36,715 nt of DNA from Syntrophobacterales bacterium GWC2_56_13 (GCA_001830835.1 MICJ01000066.1:7047-43761), one strand, 5' to 3'. Shown: positions 17,278-26,167, counted from the stretch's first letter. Numbers and translations: made by a program. The notes: generated by a model from the sequence alone, not told the origin.

Positions 17278-18492
17278 CTAGATGATGGCAGCTTCCCGCA
17301 GCTTCACCAATTCTTCCCGATTGTATCCCAAGCGGCCGCAGTAGATCTCCTCGTTATGTTCACCCAACAGGGGCGCTGCCCGTCTCAGTTGCCAGGGTGT
17401 TTCGCTAAAATGGTAAGGCGCAGAGGGGAATTTCATTTTGCCTGCAACGGAATGATCCATCTCGACGAAAAAGCCCCGGGCCTGCAATTGCTCCGACTTC
17501 ACCATATCCTCGGTGGAATGGAGGGGAGCGACGGGACAGCTCAGCGATTGCCCTTCCCGATATATTTGCTCTTTCGTGCGCTTTACCATCCATTTACTGA
17601 TCAGTTTTGTCAATTCCAGAGCATTCTCTGAACGGGCATTACGATCCTTGCACCAATCCTGCTTTGCCCAGTCAGGATCACCGATGAGCTTTATCAGAGA
17701 GTTCCACTGGTGATCTTCGGGGGTCACCGAAACGACGTACCCATCCTTGCAGGGCATGACACCGCCCGGCATGGCGCTTGCCTGCCGTCCCGTCCTGTTC
17801 ATGACAACACCGCTGTTGGCATAGGTCACCGACTCGATGCGCTGCATATTGATCAGGGTTTCCTGCTTCGAGATTTCAATGAACTGCCCTTCACCGGAAA
17901 CCCCTTTCCAGAAATACGCCGCCAGGATGGCGATAAGAGCCATGAGGGCCGGATCGTAATTGCAAAGATTGCCACCCGGCTTAACAGGAGGCCTCTCAAG
18001 ATCTGGAGATGGGAGGGGCAAGAGATACGCCTGCCCACTCACATTGGCCAAATTCAGCTGGTATGCCTTGTAATCCTTGTGGGGCCCGCTTCTTCCATAG
18101 GGCGTGATCGATGTCATGATCAGGCCCGAGTTGATTTTTTTCAATTCCTCGTAGCCCAATCCCCACTGTTCGATCTCGCCCGGAGCGCCGTCTTCCACGA
18201 GAATGTCGACGTCACGTACCAGCTTCTTGAAGATTTCACCCCCCGTAGGTTTGCGCGGATCCATTGTGACGCTTAACTTATTGCTGTTGAGGTAGAGAAA
18301 AAGGCCGCTCTTTTCATGGTGAGGTATATCATCAGGAAATGGCCCTTTTCTCCTCGCCTCATCGCCTTCCATCGGCGGCTCAATCTTTATCACCTCCGCG
18401 CCCAGATCGGCCATGATCTTCGTGGTGTACGCCCCCGTGACAGTCCGACAGTATTCGAGGATCTTCACCCCCTCCAGACACGTGTCCTGCAT
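17278..18492 (-). CDS. CaiB/BaiF family CoA-transferase-like partner, catalytic Asp apparently absent
   Basis: A 404-residue paralogue transcribed first in the pair. The N-terminus (GVKILEYCRTVTGAYTTKIMADLGAEVIKIE) and C-terminus (APLLGEHNEEIYCGRLGY) are typical. At the Asp position, counting eleven residues back from ILAA as in the partner, this protein has Asn (GGNLCNYDPALMA); an Asp two residues later is out of register. If the gapless alignment holds, this subunit is non-catalytic and the two proteins act as a heteromer. AAAGGAGG lies upstream of the ATG at 18492. A PadR regulator gene lies 99 bp upstream on the same strand and probably controls the operon. Confidence 0.9.
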   Translation of the reverse strand: MQDTCLEGVKILEYCRTVTGAYTTKIMADLGAEVIKIEPPMEGDEARRKGPFPDDIPHHEKSGLFLYLNSNKLSVTMDPRKPTGGEIFKKLVRDVDILVEDGAPGEIEQWGLGYEELKKINSGLIMTSITPYGRSGPHKDYKAYQLNLANVSGQAYLLPLPSPDLERPPVKPGGNLCNYDPALMALIAILAAYFWKGVSGEGQFIEISKQETLINMQRIESVTYANSGVVMNRTGRQASAMPGGVMPCKDGYVVSVTPEDHQWNSLIKLIGDPDWAKQDWCKDRNARSENALELTKLISKWMVKRTKEQIYREGQSLSCPVAPLHSTEDMVKSEQLQARGFFVEMDHSVAGKMKFPSAPYHFSETPWQLRRAAPLLGEHNEEIYCGRLGYNREELVKLREAAII

Positions 18493-18591
18493 TGTGTATC
18501 GTTCCTCCTTTCCACGTATTCCGTTCGGATCGAGCCCCTTTCGGTAATCCGACGGTGTGCCCGGGTAACTGCACTCACCGTCCTCTCGCCC

Positions 18592-19191
18592 TTACGGCCT
18601 CGTCCGCTGCTTCTTCAGCCCTTTCCCCCCCTGTGCATTGGATGCAGCCACTCTTGGCAAACTCCCGTTCACAATCTTCTGCATTGCCTCTTCCGCCCAT
18701 TCCAATTCGGCCTTACAGCGCCTTACCAGGAAGTCCAAGACCAATTCCCAGTAGAATCTGTCCAGGTTGTCCCTTCCCAGTGCGGTCTTCTCGATGTGTT
18801 TCCGGGCTTCGGTTTCATAATAGGCCAGCTCCTCCTTTTTGACCTTAATGAAGTTATCCATGCCCGCGATAATAGCTTTCTTCTTGACTTGGGAGGCGAA
18901 GGAGAGTTTCAACACGAGGCGCTCCTTCACCGGGGCAACCTTCCAGGCTCCCGCCATCCAACGCTGAAACTCCGCCTTTCCTTTCTTTGTCAGACAGTAC
19001 ATGTTTCGCGCGGGGCGCTTTTCCTGCTGCTCCCGTGTGGAGGTGACCAGACCTTCCACCGCCATTTCCTTAAGGGTACGATAGACCTGTGAGAGTTTGG
19101 GCATGCCGGGTTGGAAGAACCTCTTACGGAGAGAATAGCCGCTTTCCGGCCCATAGGTGAGAAATCCCAACAATACGTATTTTAGAGACAT
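18592..19191 (-). CDS. PadR family transcriptional regulator
   Basis: A 199-residue regulator. The winged-helix domain occupies residues 1-85 (LKYVLLGFLTYGPESGYSLRKRF, LSQVYRTLKEMAVEGLVTS). The C-terminal half is helical and matches the Vir_act_alpha_C dimerisation domain. Many PadR proteins repress genes for aromatic or xenobiotic acid metabolism and release DNA on binding a ligand. Here the natural targets are its own gene and the two downstream CoA-transferase genes, by position. The basic tail (KGLKKQRTRP) is unusual but harmless. Confidence 0.9.
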   Translation of the reverse strand: MSLKYVLLGFLTYGPESGYSLRKRFFQPGMPKLSQVYRTLKEMAVEGLVTSTREQQEKRPARNMYCLTKKGKAEFQRWMAGAWKVAPVKERLVLKLSFASQVKKKAIIAGMDNFIKVKKEELAYYETEARKHIEKTALGRDNLDRFYWELVLDFLVRRCKAELEWAEEAMQKIVNGSLPRVAASNAQGGKGLKKQRTRP

Positions 19192-19325
19192 GCCATACCC
19201 GCTCCTCTTTTCACATTCTCCATTATCTCCTCCAAACCTGCAGGACCGGGATAAATCGTCGTCCCCATCCGTCTAAATCACCACGTCCCAAGCCGCTCTT
19301 GGATATACTTGTATTATATTCACTT

Positions 19326-19354
19326 TGTATCATAGGTCACAGTAATCCTGTCAA
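19326..19354 (-). promoter_or_regulatory. Promoter for padR, overlapping ATAC/GTAT elements
   Basis: On the minus strand, TTGACA (19354-19349), a 17-bp spacer and GATACA (19331-19326). Just downstream, ATACAAGTAT (19314-19305) and the -10 itself carry ATAC/GTAT half-sites of the kind PadR proteins bind, which suggests autoregulation. The rest of the 405-bp gap (19192-19596) holds the third 22-bp repeat and no gene. Confidence 0.5.
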
Positions 19355-19570
19355 GTAAAATATGGAGTGATTACATTACGGTTGGGATACCTCAATTTCA
19401 TTCAGGACTCAGCCGATCTCCGCGGAGATGATTGCCATATATTGTGACCTGCTATCTCTATTCATTTCAATCAGTAATGCTTACGTTTCTAAGATAACCC
19501 TGGCCAACGCTTTGTAGGTGAAAGCGAGGTTGCTTGCTATCAGGCTTTGATCTCGTCCTTTTTCACGAAT

Positions 19571-19592
19571 GTACGCATCAACCGGATGAACC
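19571..19592 (+). repeat. 22-bp dispersed repeat, copy 3
   Basis: Identical over 22 bp to the copy at 3193. It ends five bases before the stop codon of the response regulator at 19597, so it may form part of that gene's 3' region. Confidence 0.8.
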
Positions 19593-19596
19593 GCTT

Positions 19597-20964
19597 TTAC
19601 CCCGCCTTCAGCCCGTACTTCTTGAGCTTGTAGCGAAGCATTCGCTCGCTGATCCCGAGGAGCTCGGCGGCGCGGGTCTGGTGGTCGCCGGCCTTCTCCA
19701 TCGCCTCGACGATCAGCTTCTTCTCCAGTTCCTCGATGGAACCGCGGAGGAGACTCTCTTCAGACCTCCGGCCCTCCAGGGCCTCTTCCATCCCCTCGCG
19801 AAAGGGGAGGTCTTCAACGGAGATCACATCCTCCCGGGCGATGACGACGGCCCGCTCGATGATGTTCTCTAACTCCCGGACATTCCCGGGATAGTCGTAC
19901 TTGAGCAGAAGGTCCTGCGCCTCGCGGCTCAGGCCGTCGATCCCCTTCCCGTTCTCCTCGGCGTACCGCTTAAGGAAATGGTCGATCAGGACCGGGATAT
20001 CCTCCTTCCGTTCCCGGAGCGGCGGGATGGACATCATGACGACGTTCAGGCGGTAGAAGAGATCCTCCCGGAAGGCCCCCTCCTTCACCCTTTGCTCCAG
20101 GTCGCGGTTCGTCGCGCTGATCACCCGGACGTCGGTGCGGAGCATCTGGTTCCCGCCGAGGCGCTGGAACTCGTGCTCCTGGAGGAAGCGGAGGAGCTTG
20201 ACCTGGACCTGGGGCGAGAGCTCGCCGATCTCGTCGAGGAAGAGGGTCCCCCCGTCCGCCTCCTCGAACCGGCCGATCCGCCGGGCCGTCGCCCCGGTGA
20301 AGGCCCCCTTCTCGTGTCCGAAGAGCTCGCTCTCCAGGAGATTCTCGTGGAGGGCGCCGCAGTTCACGGCGATGATCGGCCGCGTTGAGCGGGGGCTCAG
20401 GTTGTGGATCAGCCTCGCCAGAAGCTCCTTCCCCGTCCCGCTTTCCCCCTGGAGAAGGACCGTGGCGCGGCTCGCGGCCACCCGGCCGGCCATATTGATC
20501 AGTACGCCCATCTTCCCACTCCGGTAGATGATCCGGTCCGTCGTTACCCCCTTGTCCCGGAGTTCGCGGCGGAGGATCTCGTTCTCCCGCAGCAGCGTCC
20601 TGCGCTCCGAAACGCGGTCCACGAGGAGCAGGAGTTCCTCGAATTCCACAGGTTTGGTGATGTAGTCCAATGCCCCGGCTTTCATGGCATCCACGGCCGT
20701 TTCGATCGTCCCGTAGGCCGTGATGATCACGATGTCGATTTCCGGATTGATCCCTTTGAGCGCTTGGAGGACCTGCATTCCGTCCATCCCCGGCATCTTG
20801 TAATCGAGGAGGATCAGGTCATAGTGACCCTCCCGGACCCGCTGAATCGCCCGGTCTCCGCTTTCGGCCTCGCCGACGGCGTGGCCTTCCTTCCGGAGGA
20901 AATCCCGGAGCATCTCCCGCTGCGACCGGCCGTCTTCCACAACCAGAATGTTGAGCTTCTTCAT
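19597..20964 (-). CDS. Sigma-54-dependent response regulator (NtrC/ZraR type)
   Basis: A 455-residue activator with receiver, AAA+ and Fis HTH domains. Receiver: acidic pair in VVEDGRSQ, phosphoacceptor in LILLDYKMPGMDG (Asp about 53), and the usual Lys in LDYITKPVEF. AAA+: GESGTGKELLARLIH, GAFTGATARRIG (sigma-54 contact), LFLDEIGELS and RLNVVMMSIPPLRERKEDIP. HTH: HQTRAAELLGISERMLRYKLKKYGL. All key residues are present. Its start overlaps the stop of the upstream histidine kinase by 4 bp, so the two are a cognate pair. Confidence 0.95.
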   Translation of the reverse strand: MKKLNILVVEDGRSQREMLRDFLRKEGHAVGEAESGDRAIQRVREGHYDLILLDYKMPGMDGMQVLQALKGINPEIDIVIITAYGTIETAVDAMKAGALDYITKPVEFEELLLLVDRVSERRTLLRENEILRRELRDKGVTTDRIIYRSGKMGVLINMAGRVAASRATVLLQGESGTGKELLARLIHNLSPRSTRPIIAVNCGALHENLLESELFGHEKGAFTGATARRIGRFEEADGGTLFLDEIGELSPQVQVKLLRFLQEHEFQRLGGNQMLRTDVRVISATNRDLEQRVKEGAFREDLFYRLNVVMMSIPPLRERKEDIPVLIDHFLKRYAEENGKGIDGLSREAQDLLLKYDYPGNVRELENIIERAVVIAREDVISVEDLPFREGMEEALEGRRSEESLLRGSIEELEKKLIVEAMEKAGDHQTRAAELLGISERMLRYKLKKYGLKAG

Positions 20965-22760
20965 TCGGATTTTACCCCCTTGCCGTTGCCGTGTCTTTCC
21001 GCAGGCAGCAGGACCTCGAAGGTCGTCCCCGACTCCTTTAGGCTCAGGACGCGGATCTCCCCGCCATGGCCGCGGATGATCTCATGGGCGAGAGGCAACC
21101 CGAGCCCCAGCCCTTTCTCCTTTGTCGTATATTCGGGGTTGAATATCCGATCGACCTCTTCGGAGGTCATTCCACACCCGGTGTCGGTGATCCGGATGCT
21201 CACCCGTCCATCCACCGGCTTCAGGACGGAGATGGTCACCGTCCCTTCTCCGCTGATCGACTCCATTGCGTTCTTGATGAAATTGAGGAAGGCCTGCTGG
21301 AGTTTGTCCATATCCATCGGGATGACGACCGGGTCGCTTCCCCAGTCGGTCCGGAGGGTGATGCCTTTCGTCGCGGCCTCCGCGGAGATCAGGTTGACGA
21401 TCTTCTGGAGGATCTCCTGGACCGTGCAGTCGTGGAGTTCCAGTCGCCGGCTCTTCGAGAAGGTAAGAAATTCCTCGATGATTCCATTGAGCCGCCGGAT
21501 CTCGTCGCGGATCACACCGGTCATCGCCTTGAATTCCGTCATCTTTTCCTGATCGGCCGGCAGGAATTCCCGCTTCAACCGCTGGCTCGCCATACTGATC
21601 GCATTGAGGGGATTGCGGATCTCGTGCGCCACCCCGGCGGCCAACTGACCGAGGGACGAGAGCCGCTCCGCTTTTTCGAGCTGCCGTTCCATCTCCACGA
21701 TCCCGGCGAGGTGCCGGTTCTGGTTGTGATAGAGGAGCCACATTGACAAAAGGGCGATCAGGACGACGAAGGCAAGAAAGACAAACATATTCCGCCGGTT
21801 CTCAGCGAGGATCTGATCGGTGTTCCCTCGCTCCAGCCCCAGGCGGACGATTCCGGCGATCTTTTCGTTCAGATGGAAGGGAGCGACGATTTCGAGGATG
21901 CTCTTCCCGCCGAAGGTCACCTTCCGGCTTTCCATCGGCCTTGTACCATTTATGATCTTCACGACCAGTGGATGGTCATTGCCCCACTCCTCCGGAAGTT
22001 CGCCGGCATTGCCCAGGAGCATCCCCTTTTTTTCCCGGACGGTGAGATAGACGAGACCCTGTCCCTGTCCCTCCCCAAGCTTCTCGATCGCCTTTTCCAC
22101 GGAGACCCTTGTCCCCCAGTAACGCACTCCATCCTGGTCCAGGGCGATGACGATGGTTCCGCTGCCGTCCGGACGGCGCAGGGCAAGAAAACCGATCTTC
22201 TGGCGGGCGAGCCGGGTGAAAAGATCGGGGGCCCCCTCCCGGCGGCTCCCCTTCATCGCCGCCCTCTTTCCGGGGAAAGCCTCGTCCGGAAGATCGCGGC
22301 TCTGGAAGGCGATGTCCCCCCAGGCATTGAGGACGGCCAGGAGCCAGAGATTCTTTTCCTGGGCGTACTTTCGCAGATAGTTCCCGCTCAGATGTTCTGT
22401 CTTCCAATGGATGTCGACCTCGCGCGCCATCGCAACGATCTTCTCGGTCAGGAATTTCTGCGGGGAGATGGCCTGTTCGGTCAGGGGAACGAAGACATTT
22501 CCCCCGGCTTTCTGGGAGGCCTGAATCATCGTATTCAGGTTCTCCTGGGTGAGCCTCTCCACCACCCCGACGATCCGCATCCCCTGGTTCTCCATGAAGC
22601 CGGCGAGGGTCTGGTCGCTCCTTCGGAGATCCATCACCCCCATCGTCAGGATGAGACCAATAAATATAGCACAGACAAGGGCCACGGCCAAGGGCTGCAT
22701 AAAGGGGCGGTCATAGCGGGGGGTGCGGTGCTGCCAGATGATCTTTCCTTGAGGGCTCAT
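20961..22760 (-). CDS. Membrane sensor histidine kinase (NtrB-like)
   Basis: The kinase of the two-component pair, 599 residues from the ATG at 22760; the ORF track extends 13 residues further upstream, where the peptide looks unlike an N-terminus. The ribosome-binding site is weak for both. TM1 is near residues 24-44 (PLAVALVCAIFIGLILTMGVM). A periplasmic sensor of about 270 residues follows, then TM2 (FVFLAFVVLIALLSMWLLY). HisKA carries the phosphoacceptor in GVAHEIRNPLNAIS. HATPase_c shows NFIKNAMESI (N box), DTGCGM (G1) and GLGLPLAHEII (G2). The signal is unknown; the sensor region has the size of a dCache domain. Confidence 0.92.
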   Translation of the reverse strand: MSPQGKIIWQHRTPRYDRPFMQPLAVALVCAIFIGLILTMGVMDLRRSDQTLAGFMENQGMRIVGVVERLTQENLNTMIQASQKAGGNVFVPLTEQAISPQKFLTEKIVAMAREVDIHWKTEHLSGNYLRKYAQEKNLWLLAVLNAWGDIAFQSRDLPDEAFPGKRAAMKGSRREGAPDLFTRLARQKIGFLALRRPDGSGTIVIALDQDGVRYWGTRVSVEKAIEKLGEGQGQGLVYLTVREKKGMLLGNAGELPEEWGNDHPLVVKIINGTRPMESRKVTFGGKSILEIVAPFHLNEKIAGIVRLGLERGNTDQILAENRRNMFVFLAFVVLIALLSMWLLYHNQNRHLAGIVEMERQLEKAERLSSLGQLAAGVAHEIRNPLNAISMASQRLKREFLPADQEKMTEFKAMTGVIRDEIRRLNGIIEEFLTFSKSRRLELHDCTVQEILQKIVNLISAEAATKGITLRTDWGSDPVVIPMDMDKLQQAFLNFIKNAMESISGEGTVTISVLKPVDGRVSIRITDTGCGMTSEEVDRIFNPEYTTKEKGLGLGLPLAHEIIRGHGGEIRVLSLKESGTTFEVLLPAERHGNGKGVKSE

Positions 22761-23279
22761 AATGCCTGTCCATGTTCGCAGTCCATGAAGACCATGCAAA
22801 AATACCCGTCGGCGCAGTCTGGGAAAGGGGTCTTCCTTTGGAAATCCATAATCATATCGTGGGCGTCATCATAGGCCATTCACTTCAAAAGTCAACGATT
22901 TCTTTCCCGGCGGCCGCGTCGGTGAGGCCGCGACGTTCCTGGTCCCGATCCAACTGAGTGAAAAAGGGATATCGGAGGTTTTTCTGGAAAGCAGAAGACG
23001 GCTTTACGGAGGATCTGGAGATTTCTTTGTTCGCTGCGAACGGCGAAGGCCGCGAAGAAGCATTGAAAAGGGTCTTCGACATTTTTGTCGATCTGCGGGC
23101 TCAAGCGATTTTTAGATGCAACCATTTGATGCAAGGGGATTTTTAATGGCGCCGCTTCCGCGAAGCGACAATTCTTGCCGCCTGTTATCTGCCATCGGAC
23201 AGGCAACCGGGAGGACCTCCTCGTTGAATATTACCTGATTTCTATGGCTTGCAGAAAGCCAGCACTGTTGGCATAGGAG
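22761..23279. other. Intergenic stretch, no assignable gene
   Basis: About 520 bp between the divergent histidine kinase and a candidate small RNA. Several short frames are open on both strands, including a 62-codon plus-strand frame at 22958, but none has a convincing start or composition. Confidence 0.4.
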
Positions 23280-23419
23280 ATGCACCACTTTCCAACCAAA
23301 GGAAGTTTGTCGACTGTGGGAACGGGCACGATCAGCCGACAGTAAAACGACCAAAGGGAAAAGCAAAAGTCTTTCCCACTCCTGAACGCGGGGGGGTTCT
23401 CGGAACCCCCCCTTTTTTT
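23280..23419 (+). ncRNA. Candidate small RNA ending in a strong terminator
   Basis: No plus-strand gene precedes the terminator at 23390, so an RNA is one explanation. A weak promoter-like pair lies upstream (TTGCAG, 17-bp spacer, CATAGG near 23270). Within the interval GTGGGAA pairs with TTCCCAC, and ACTTTCC with GGAAGT, so the transcript would be structured. It lies next to rarA; I recall 6S RNA genes near rarA in some bacteria, but I could not fit the 6S shape. Confidence 0.3.
23390..23419 (+). terminator. Strong intrinsic terminator (GGGGGGGTTC stem, seven T)
   Basis: GGGGGGGTTC pairs perfectly with GAACCCCCCC around a 3-nt loop, followed by seven T. It is oriented for plus-strand transcripts. 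It also lies between that strand and the convergent rarA stop, 24 bp away, but lacks a T-run on the minus strand. Confidence 0.85.
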
Positions 23420-23442
23420 GCATCAACCATGCCCGAAGCCTC

Positions 23443-24795
23443 TCAGGGCTTTTCCTTCTTTGCGGCGTTTGCCTCCCGGATCTTCCGCCACTGCTCCAGA
23501 CGCTCCCCGATGATCTTCTCATACCCCCGGTCCGTCGGCTGATAGAACTGAGGCCCCTTCCCCCGCAGCTCATCGGGAAGATATTCCTGAGGAATATAGG
23601 CATCGGCGAAATCGTGGGCATAGAGGTAGCCCTTGCCGTAATCCAGCTCCTTCATCAGTTTCGTCGGCGCGTTCCGAATATGGAGCGGCACCGGCAGGGT
23701 CCCCGTCTTCTCGATGGTCTGGCGTACCCGGCCGTATCCGGCATAGAGCGAATTGCTCTTTGGCGCCGTGGCCAGGTAGACGGCCGCCTGAGCGAGGGCC
23801 AGCTCCCCCTCGGGCAAGCCGAGGAAGTGGTAGGCCTGCATCGCATCAATGGTAACGGTGAGTGCCCGCGGATCGGCGTTCCCTACATCCTCGGAGGCAA
23901 AGCGGATCAGACGCCTCGCGACGTAGAGGGGGTCTTCGCCCGCCATCAGCATCCGGCCGAGCCAGTAGAGGGCCGCGTCGGGGTCGCTCCCCCGGAGGCT
24001 CTTGTGGAAGGCCGAAATGAGGTTGTAGTGCTCCTCTCCGCTCTTGTCGTACTGGAGCGCCTTTTTCTGGATCGCCTCCTCGACGAAGGCCCGGGTGATC
24101 CGCCGGCCCGTCTCTCCCGAGTTGTCCATGACCGATGCCGCGGCTTCGAGGCTGTTCAGGGCGGATCGGGCGTCCCCGTCGGCCGACCAGACGATGTGCG
24201 AGAGGGCCTCCGGTTCGATCTCGATACCGAGACCGCCCAGCCCCCTTTCACTGTCCGCAAGGGCGCGCCGGACGATCCCGGAGAGGTCCTCCTCCGTAAA
24301 CGGCTTGAGGGTCAGGACGCGCATCCGCGAGAGGAGCGGCGCGATCACCTCGAATGAGGGATTTTCCGTCGTGGCGCCGATCAGGGTGATCAGGCCGCTC
24401 TCCACGTGGGGGAGAAAGGCGTCCTGCTGCGCCTTATTGAAGCGATGAATCTCGTCCACAAACAGAATCGTCCTTCTCCGCTGATGGCGCCACAGCTCGG
24501 TGGCCTCTTCGACGACGCCCCGGATCTCCTTCACGCCGGAGAGGACCGCGGAAAAGCCGATGAAGTGGGACTTCGTCTCCTGGGCCATGATCCGGGCAAG
24601 CGTCGTCTTCCCCGAGCCGGGCGGCCCCCAGAAGATGACGGAGAAGAGCCGGTCTTCCACCACGGCGCGCCTGAGGAGGCTGTCCGCGCCGAGGAGGTGA
24701 TCCTGGCCCACGTATTCGTCGAGGCTCCGGGGGCGCATCCGGTCGGCCAGCGGCCGGTTGTCGCTCTTCCCATCCTGCTGATCGAAAAGATCCAT
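23443..24795 (-). CDS. rarA: Replication-associated recombination protein A
   Basis: An AAA+ ATPase (RarA/MgsA, related to eukaryotic WRNIP1) that acts at stalled replication forks. LADRMRPRSLDEYVGQDHLLG opens the family, followed by Walker A GPPGSGKTTLA, Walker B LFVDEIHRFNKAQQDAFLP, sensor 1 GATTENPSF and the arginine finger region LLSRMRVLTL. The C-terminal tetramerisation domain is intact and ends with GYEKIIGERLEQWR. I use the ATG at 24795 (MDLFDQQ), the family's usual N-terminus, rather than 24828. The protein is about 450 residues, a full length. Confidence 0.95.
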   Translation of the reverse strand: MDLFDQQDGKSDNRPLADRMRPRSLDEYVGQDHLLGADSLLRRAVVEDRLFSVIFWGPPGSGKTTLARIMAQETKSHFIGFSAVLSGVKEIRGVVEEATELWRHQRRRTILFVDEIHRFNKAQQDAFLPHVESGLITLIGATTENPSFEVIAPLLSRMRVLTLKPFTEEDLSGIVRRALADSERGLGGLGIEIEPEALSHIVWSADGDARSALNSLEAAASVMDNSGETGRRITRAFVEEAIQKKALQYDKSGEEHYNLISAFHKSLRGSDPDAALYWLGRMLMAGEDPLYVARRLIRFASEDVGNADPRALTVTIDAMQAYHFLGLPEGELALAQAAVYLATAPKSNSLYAGYGRVRQTIEKTGTLPVPLHIRNAPTKLMKELDYGKGYLYAHDFADAYIPQEYLPDELRGKGPQFYQPTDRGYEKIIGERLEQWRKIREANAAKKEKP

Positions 24796-24907
24796 CTCTC
24801 TACACCTGAATTTCCGCCCCGGCTGCACCGATGAAAACCGCCTGCGGAAATAACTCTCCCGCGCCCCATTGCCCCTCTCCCGTTAGGGGAAGGACAACCC
24901 GAATTTT

Positions 24908-25216
24908 CTAAGATGACGATCCTGTTCCTTCTTTCCGCCGCCGCTTCGCAGCCTCGACAAGATCGATCAGCATCGTCATCCGGTCCTTCGGGACCTGCCC
25001 GCAAAAGCGCTCCCACGCCTCCGGCGTCATGGTTTCACGCAGGCAGGTCTCCACCGGGAAACCGGCCTCCCAGCAGCGCACGACCTGACGACAGGGAAGA
25101 TCACCTGCCTCCCGTTCGCAGTAAGAAAATGGAACCTCGCCGCCGAGACGCGGACATCTCATCACCAGATCGCGATACGATTTCATCTCTTCCCCCGTGA
25201 CGTTTTCAGGCGACAT
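24908..25216 (-). CDS. Cys-rich conserved small protein, function unknown
   Basis: A 102-residue protein starting at the ATG at 25216 after GGGGGTAGG. The ORF track runs this frame upstream to 25675, but that part is antisense shadow of the metallopeptidase gene. CPRLGGEVPFSYCEREAGDLPCRQVVRCW holds four cysteines at regular spacing, a pattern I associate with small conserved proteins of Desulfobacterota; it may bind a metal or Fe-S cluster. The C-terminal half is a charged helix (MLIDLVEAAKRRRKE). It follows the metallopeptidase gene by 23 bp on the same strand. Confidence 0.75.
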   Translation of the reverse strand: MSPENVTGEEMKSYRDLVMRCPRLGGEVPFSYCEREAGDLPCRQVVRCWEAGFPVETCLRETMTPEAWERFCGQVPKDRMTMLIDLVEAAKRRRKEGTGSSS

Positions 25217-25239
25217 CCTACCCCCATTCGATCGTGCAA

Positions 25240-26139
25240 TCAAGTCGCGATCTCCTCTTCCTCCGCCATTTCTCTCAGCCGCCGTTCCGCCTGTCGTTTC
25301 TTCCGCATGTACCCGTAGATGAAGATCAGCGCCGCAATAAACCAGAGCGTGGAGACGCTGGTGATGATCGGTATCCAGGAGACGCGGAGCTTGAGATAGA
25401 CCAGCCACCGCTCCTCCAGATTGGCGAGGGTCATCCCCGTCCCCCGCCGGAGCGCCCCCTCCAGGTCCCCATAGCGGGTATAATCCCGGATCAGGCGGTG
25501 AAAGGCCTCCCGGCCGACCTTGTTGATCATAAAGGAGATGAACATGAAGCTTTCCGCATAGGCCAGTTCGGCCGGCTCCACATCCGCCGGAAAGGAGAGG
25601 GTGAGAACGGGCAACGGAATCAAGCTGTCCATCAGCGAGGCCCTCGTCAGGACGGCGATCCGGGAGAAGGTCCACTCCCGGGCCTCGTAAATAGCGAGCC
25701 CTTCGTTGAGCCAGACCGGGACTTTCACGCCCGTCAAGGCCCTCCCCAGGGCAATATGGCTAAATTCATGGGCGAAGACATCAATCACGTCGATGCGACT
25801 CCCTTTGACTGCCCGCGGCGAGCAAAGGACGATCACATTCTCCCCGGGATAGGCCACACCGACCGCCCAGAGTGGAACCCAGGTCCTTCCGGGCTGGGCC
25901 GCCCGGAACGCTTCGAGGGTGGGGGCGATACGGATCTCCGTCTTTCCGGGAAAATCGACACCGATGTCGGCGATGATCCGCACCCGGATGCCGGGCGATT
26001 CCCGGCCAAGTTCCGAAGCGATCCGCTCGTCACCAGACGCATAGCGAATGATGAAATGGTCGTTTTCCATCCGCAGGTCACCCGCGCCGGCGGTTGTCGC
26101 GGGCAGGAAAATGAGCAGAAAAAAGATGATCGCCGGCAT
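25240..26139 (-). CDS. Membrane-anchored peptidase MA family metallopeptidase
   Basis: A 299-residue exported zinc peptidase. A signal peptide (MPAIIFFLLIFLPATTAGA) is followed by a gluzincin-like domain. The zinc motif is HEFSH (about residues 123-127), and WLNEGLAIYEA, about 20 residues later, supplies the third ligand. A single C-terminal helix (IPIITSVSTLWFIAALIFIYGYM) anchors it in the inner membrane, leaving a basic and acidic cytoplasmic tail. The catalytic domain should therefore face the periplasm. The substrate is unknown. It is upstream of, and probably co-transcribed with, the Cys-rich small protein. Confidence 0.87.
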   Translation of the reverse strand: MPAIIFFLLIFLPATTAGAGDLRMENDHFIIRYASGDERIASELGRESPGIRVRIIADIGVDFPGKTEIRIAPTLEAFRAAQPGRTWVPLWAVGVAYPGENVIVLCSPRAVKGSRIDVIDVFAHEFSHIALGRALTGVKVPVWLNEGLAIYEAREWTFSRIAVLTRASLMDSLIPLPVLTLSFPADVEPAELAYAESFMFISFMINKVGREAFHRLIRDYTRYGDLEGALRRGTGMTLANLEERWLVYLKLRVSWIPIITSVSTLWFIAALIFIYGYMRKKRQAERRLREMAEEEEIAT

Positions 26140-26167
26140 GACACTCCTTATCTCAGGGATGGGCGCC

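Noticed and set aside
19505-19530. Integron attC-like pattern near the third 22-bp repeat
   Set aside because: No matching R'/R'' pairs with the required symmetry, and no integrase or cassette array nearby.
24908-25675. 255-codon version of the Cys-rich small protein
   Set aside because: The first 150 codons are in a shadow frame of the metallopeptidase gene; only the last 102 codons have a good start and protein-like sequence.
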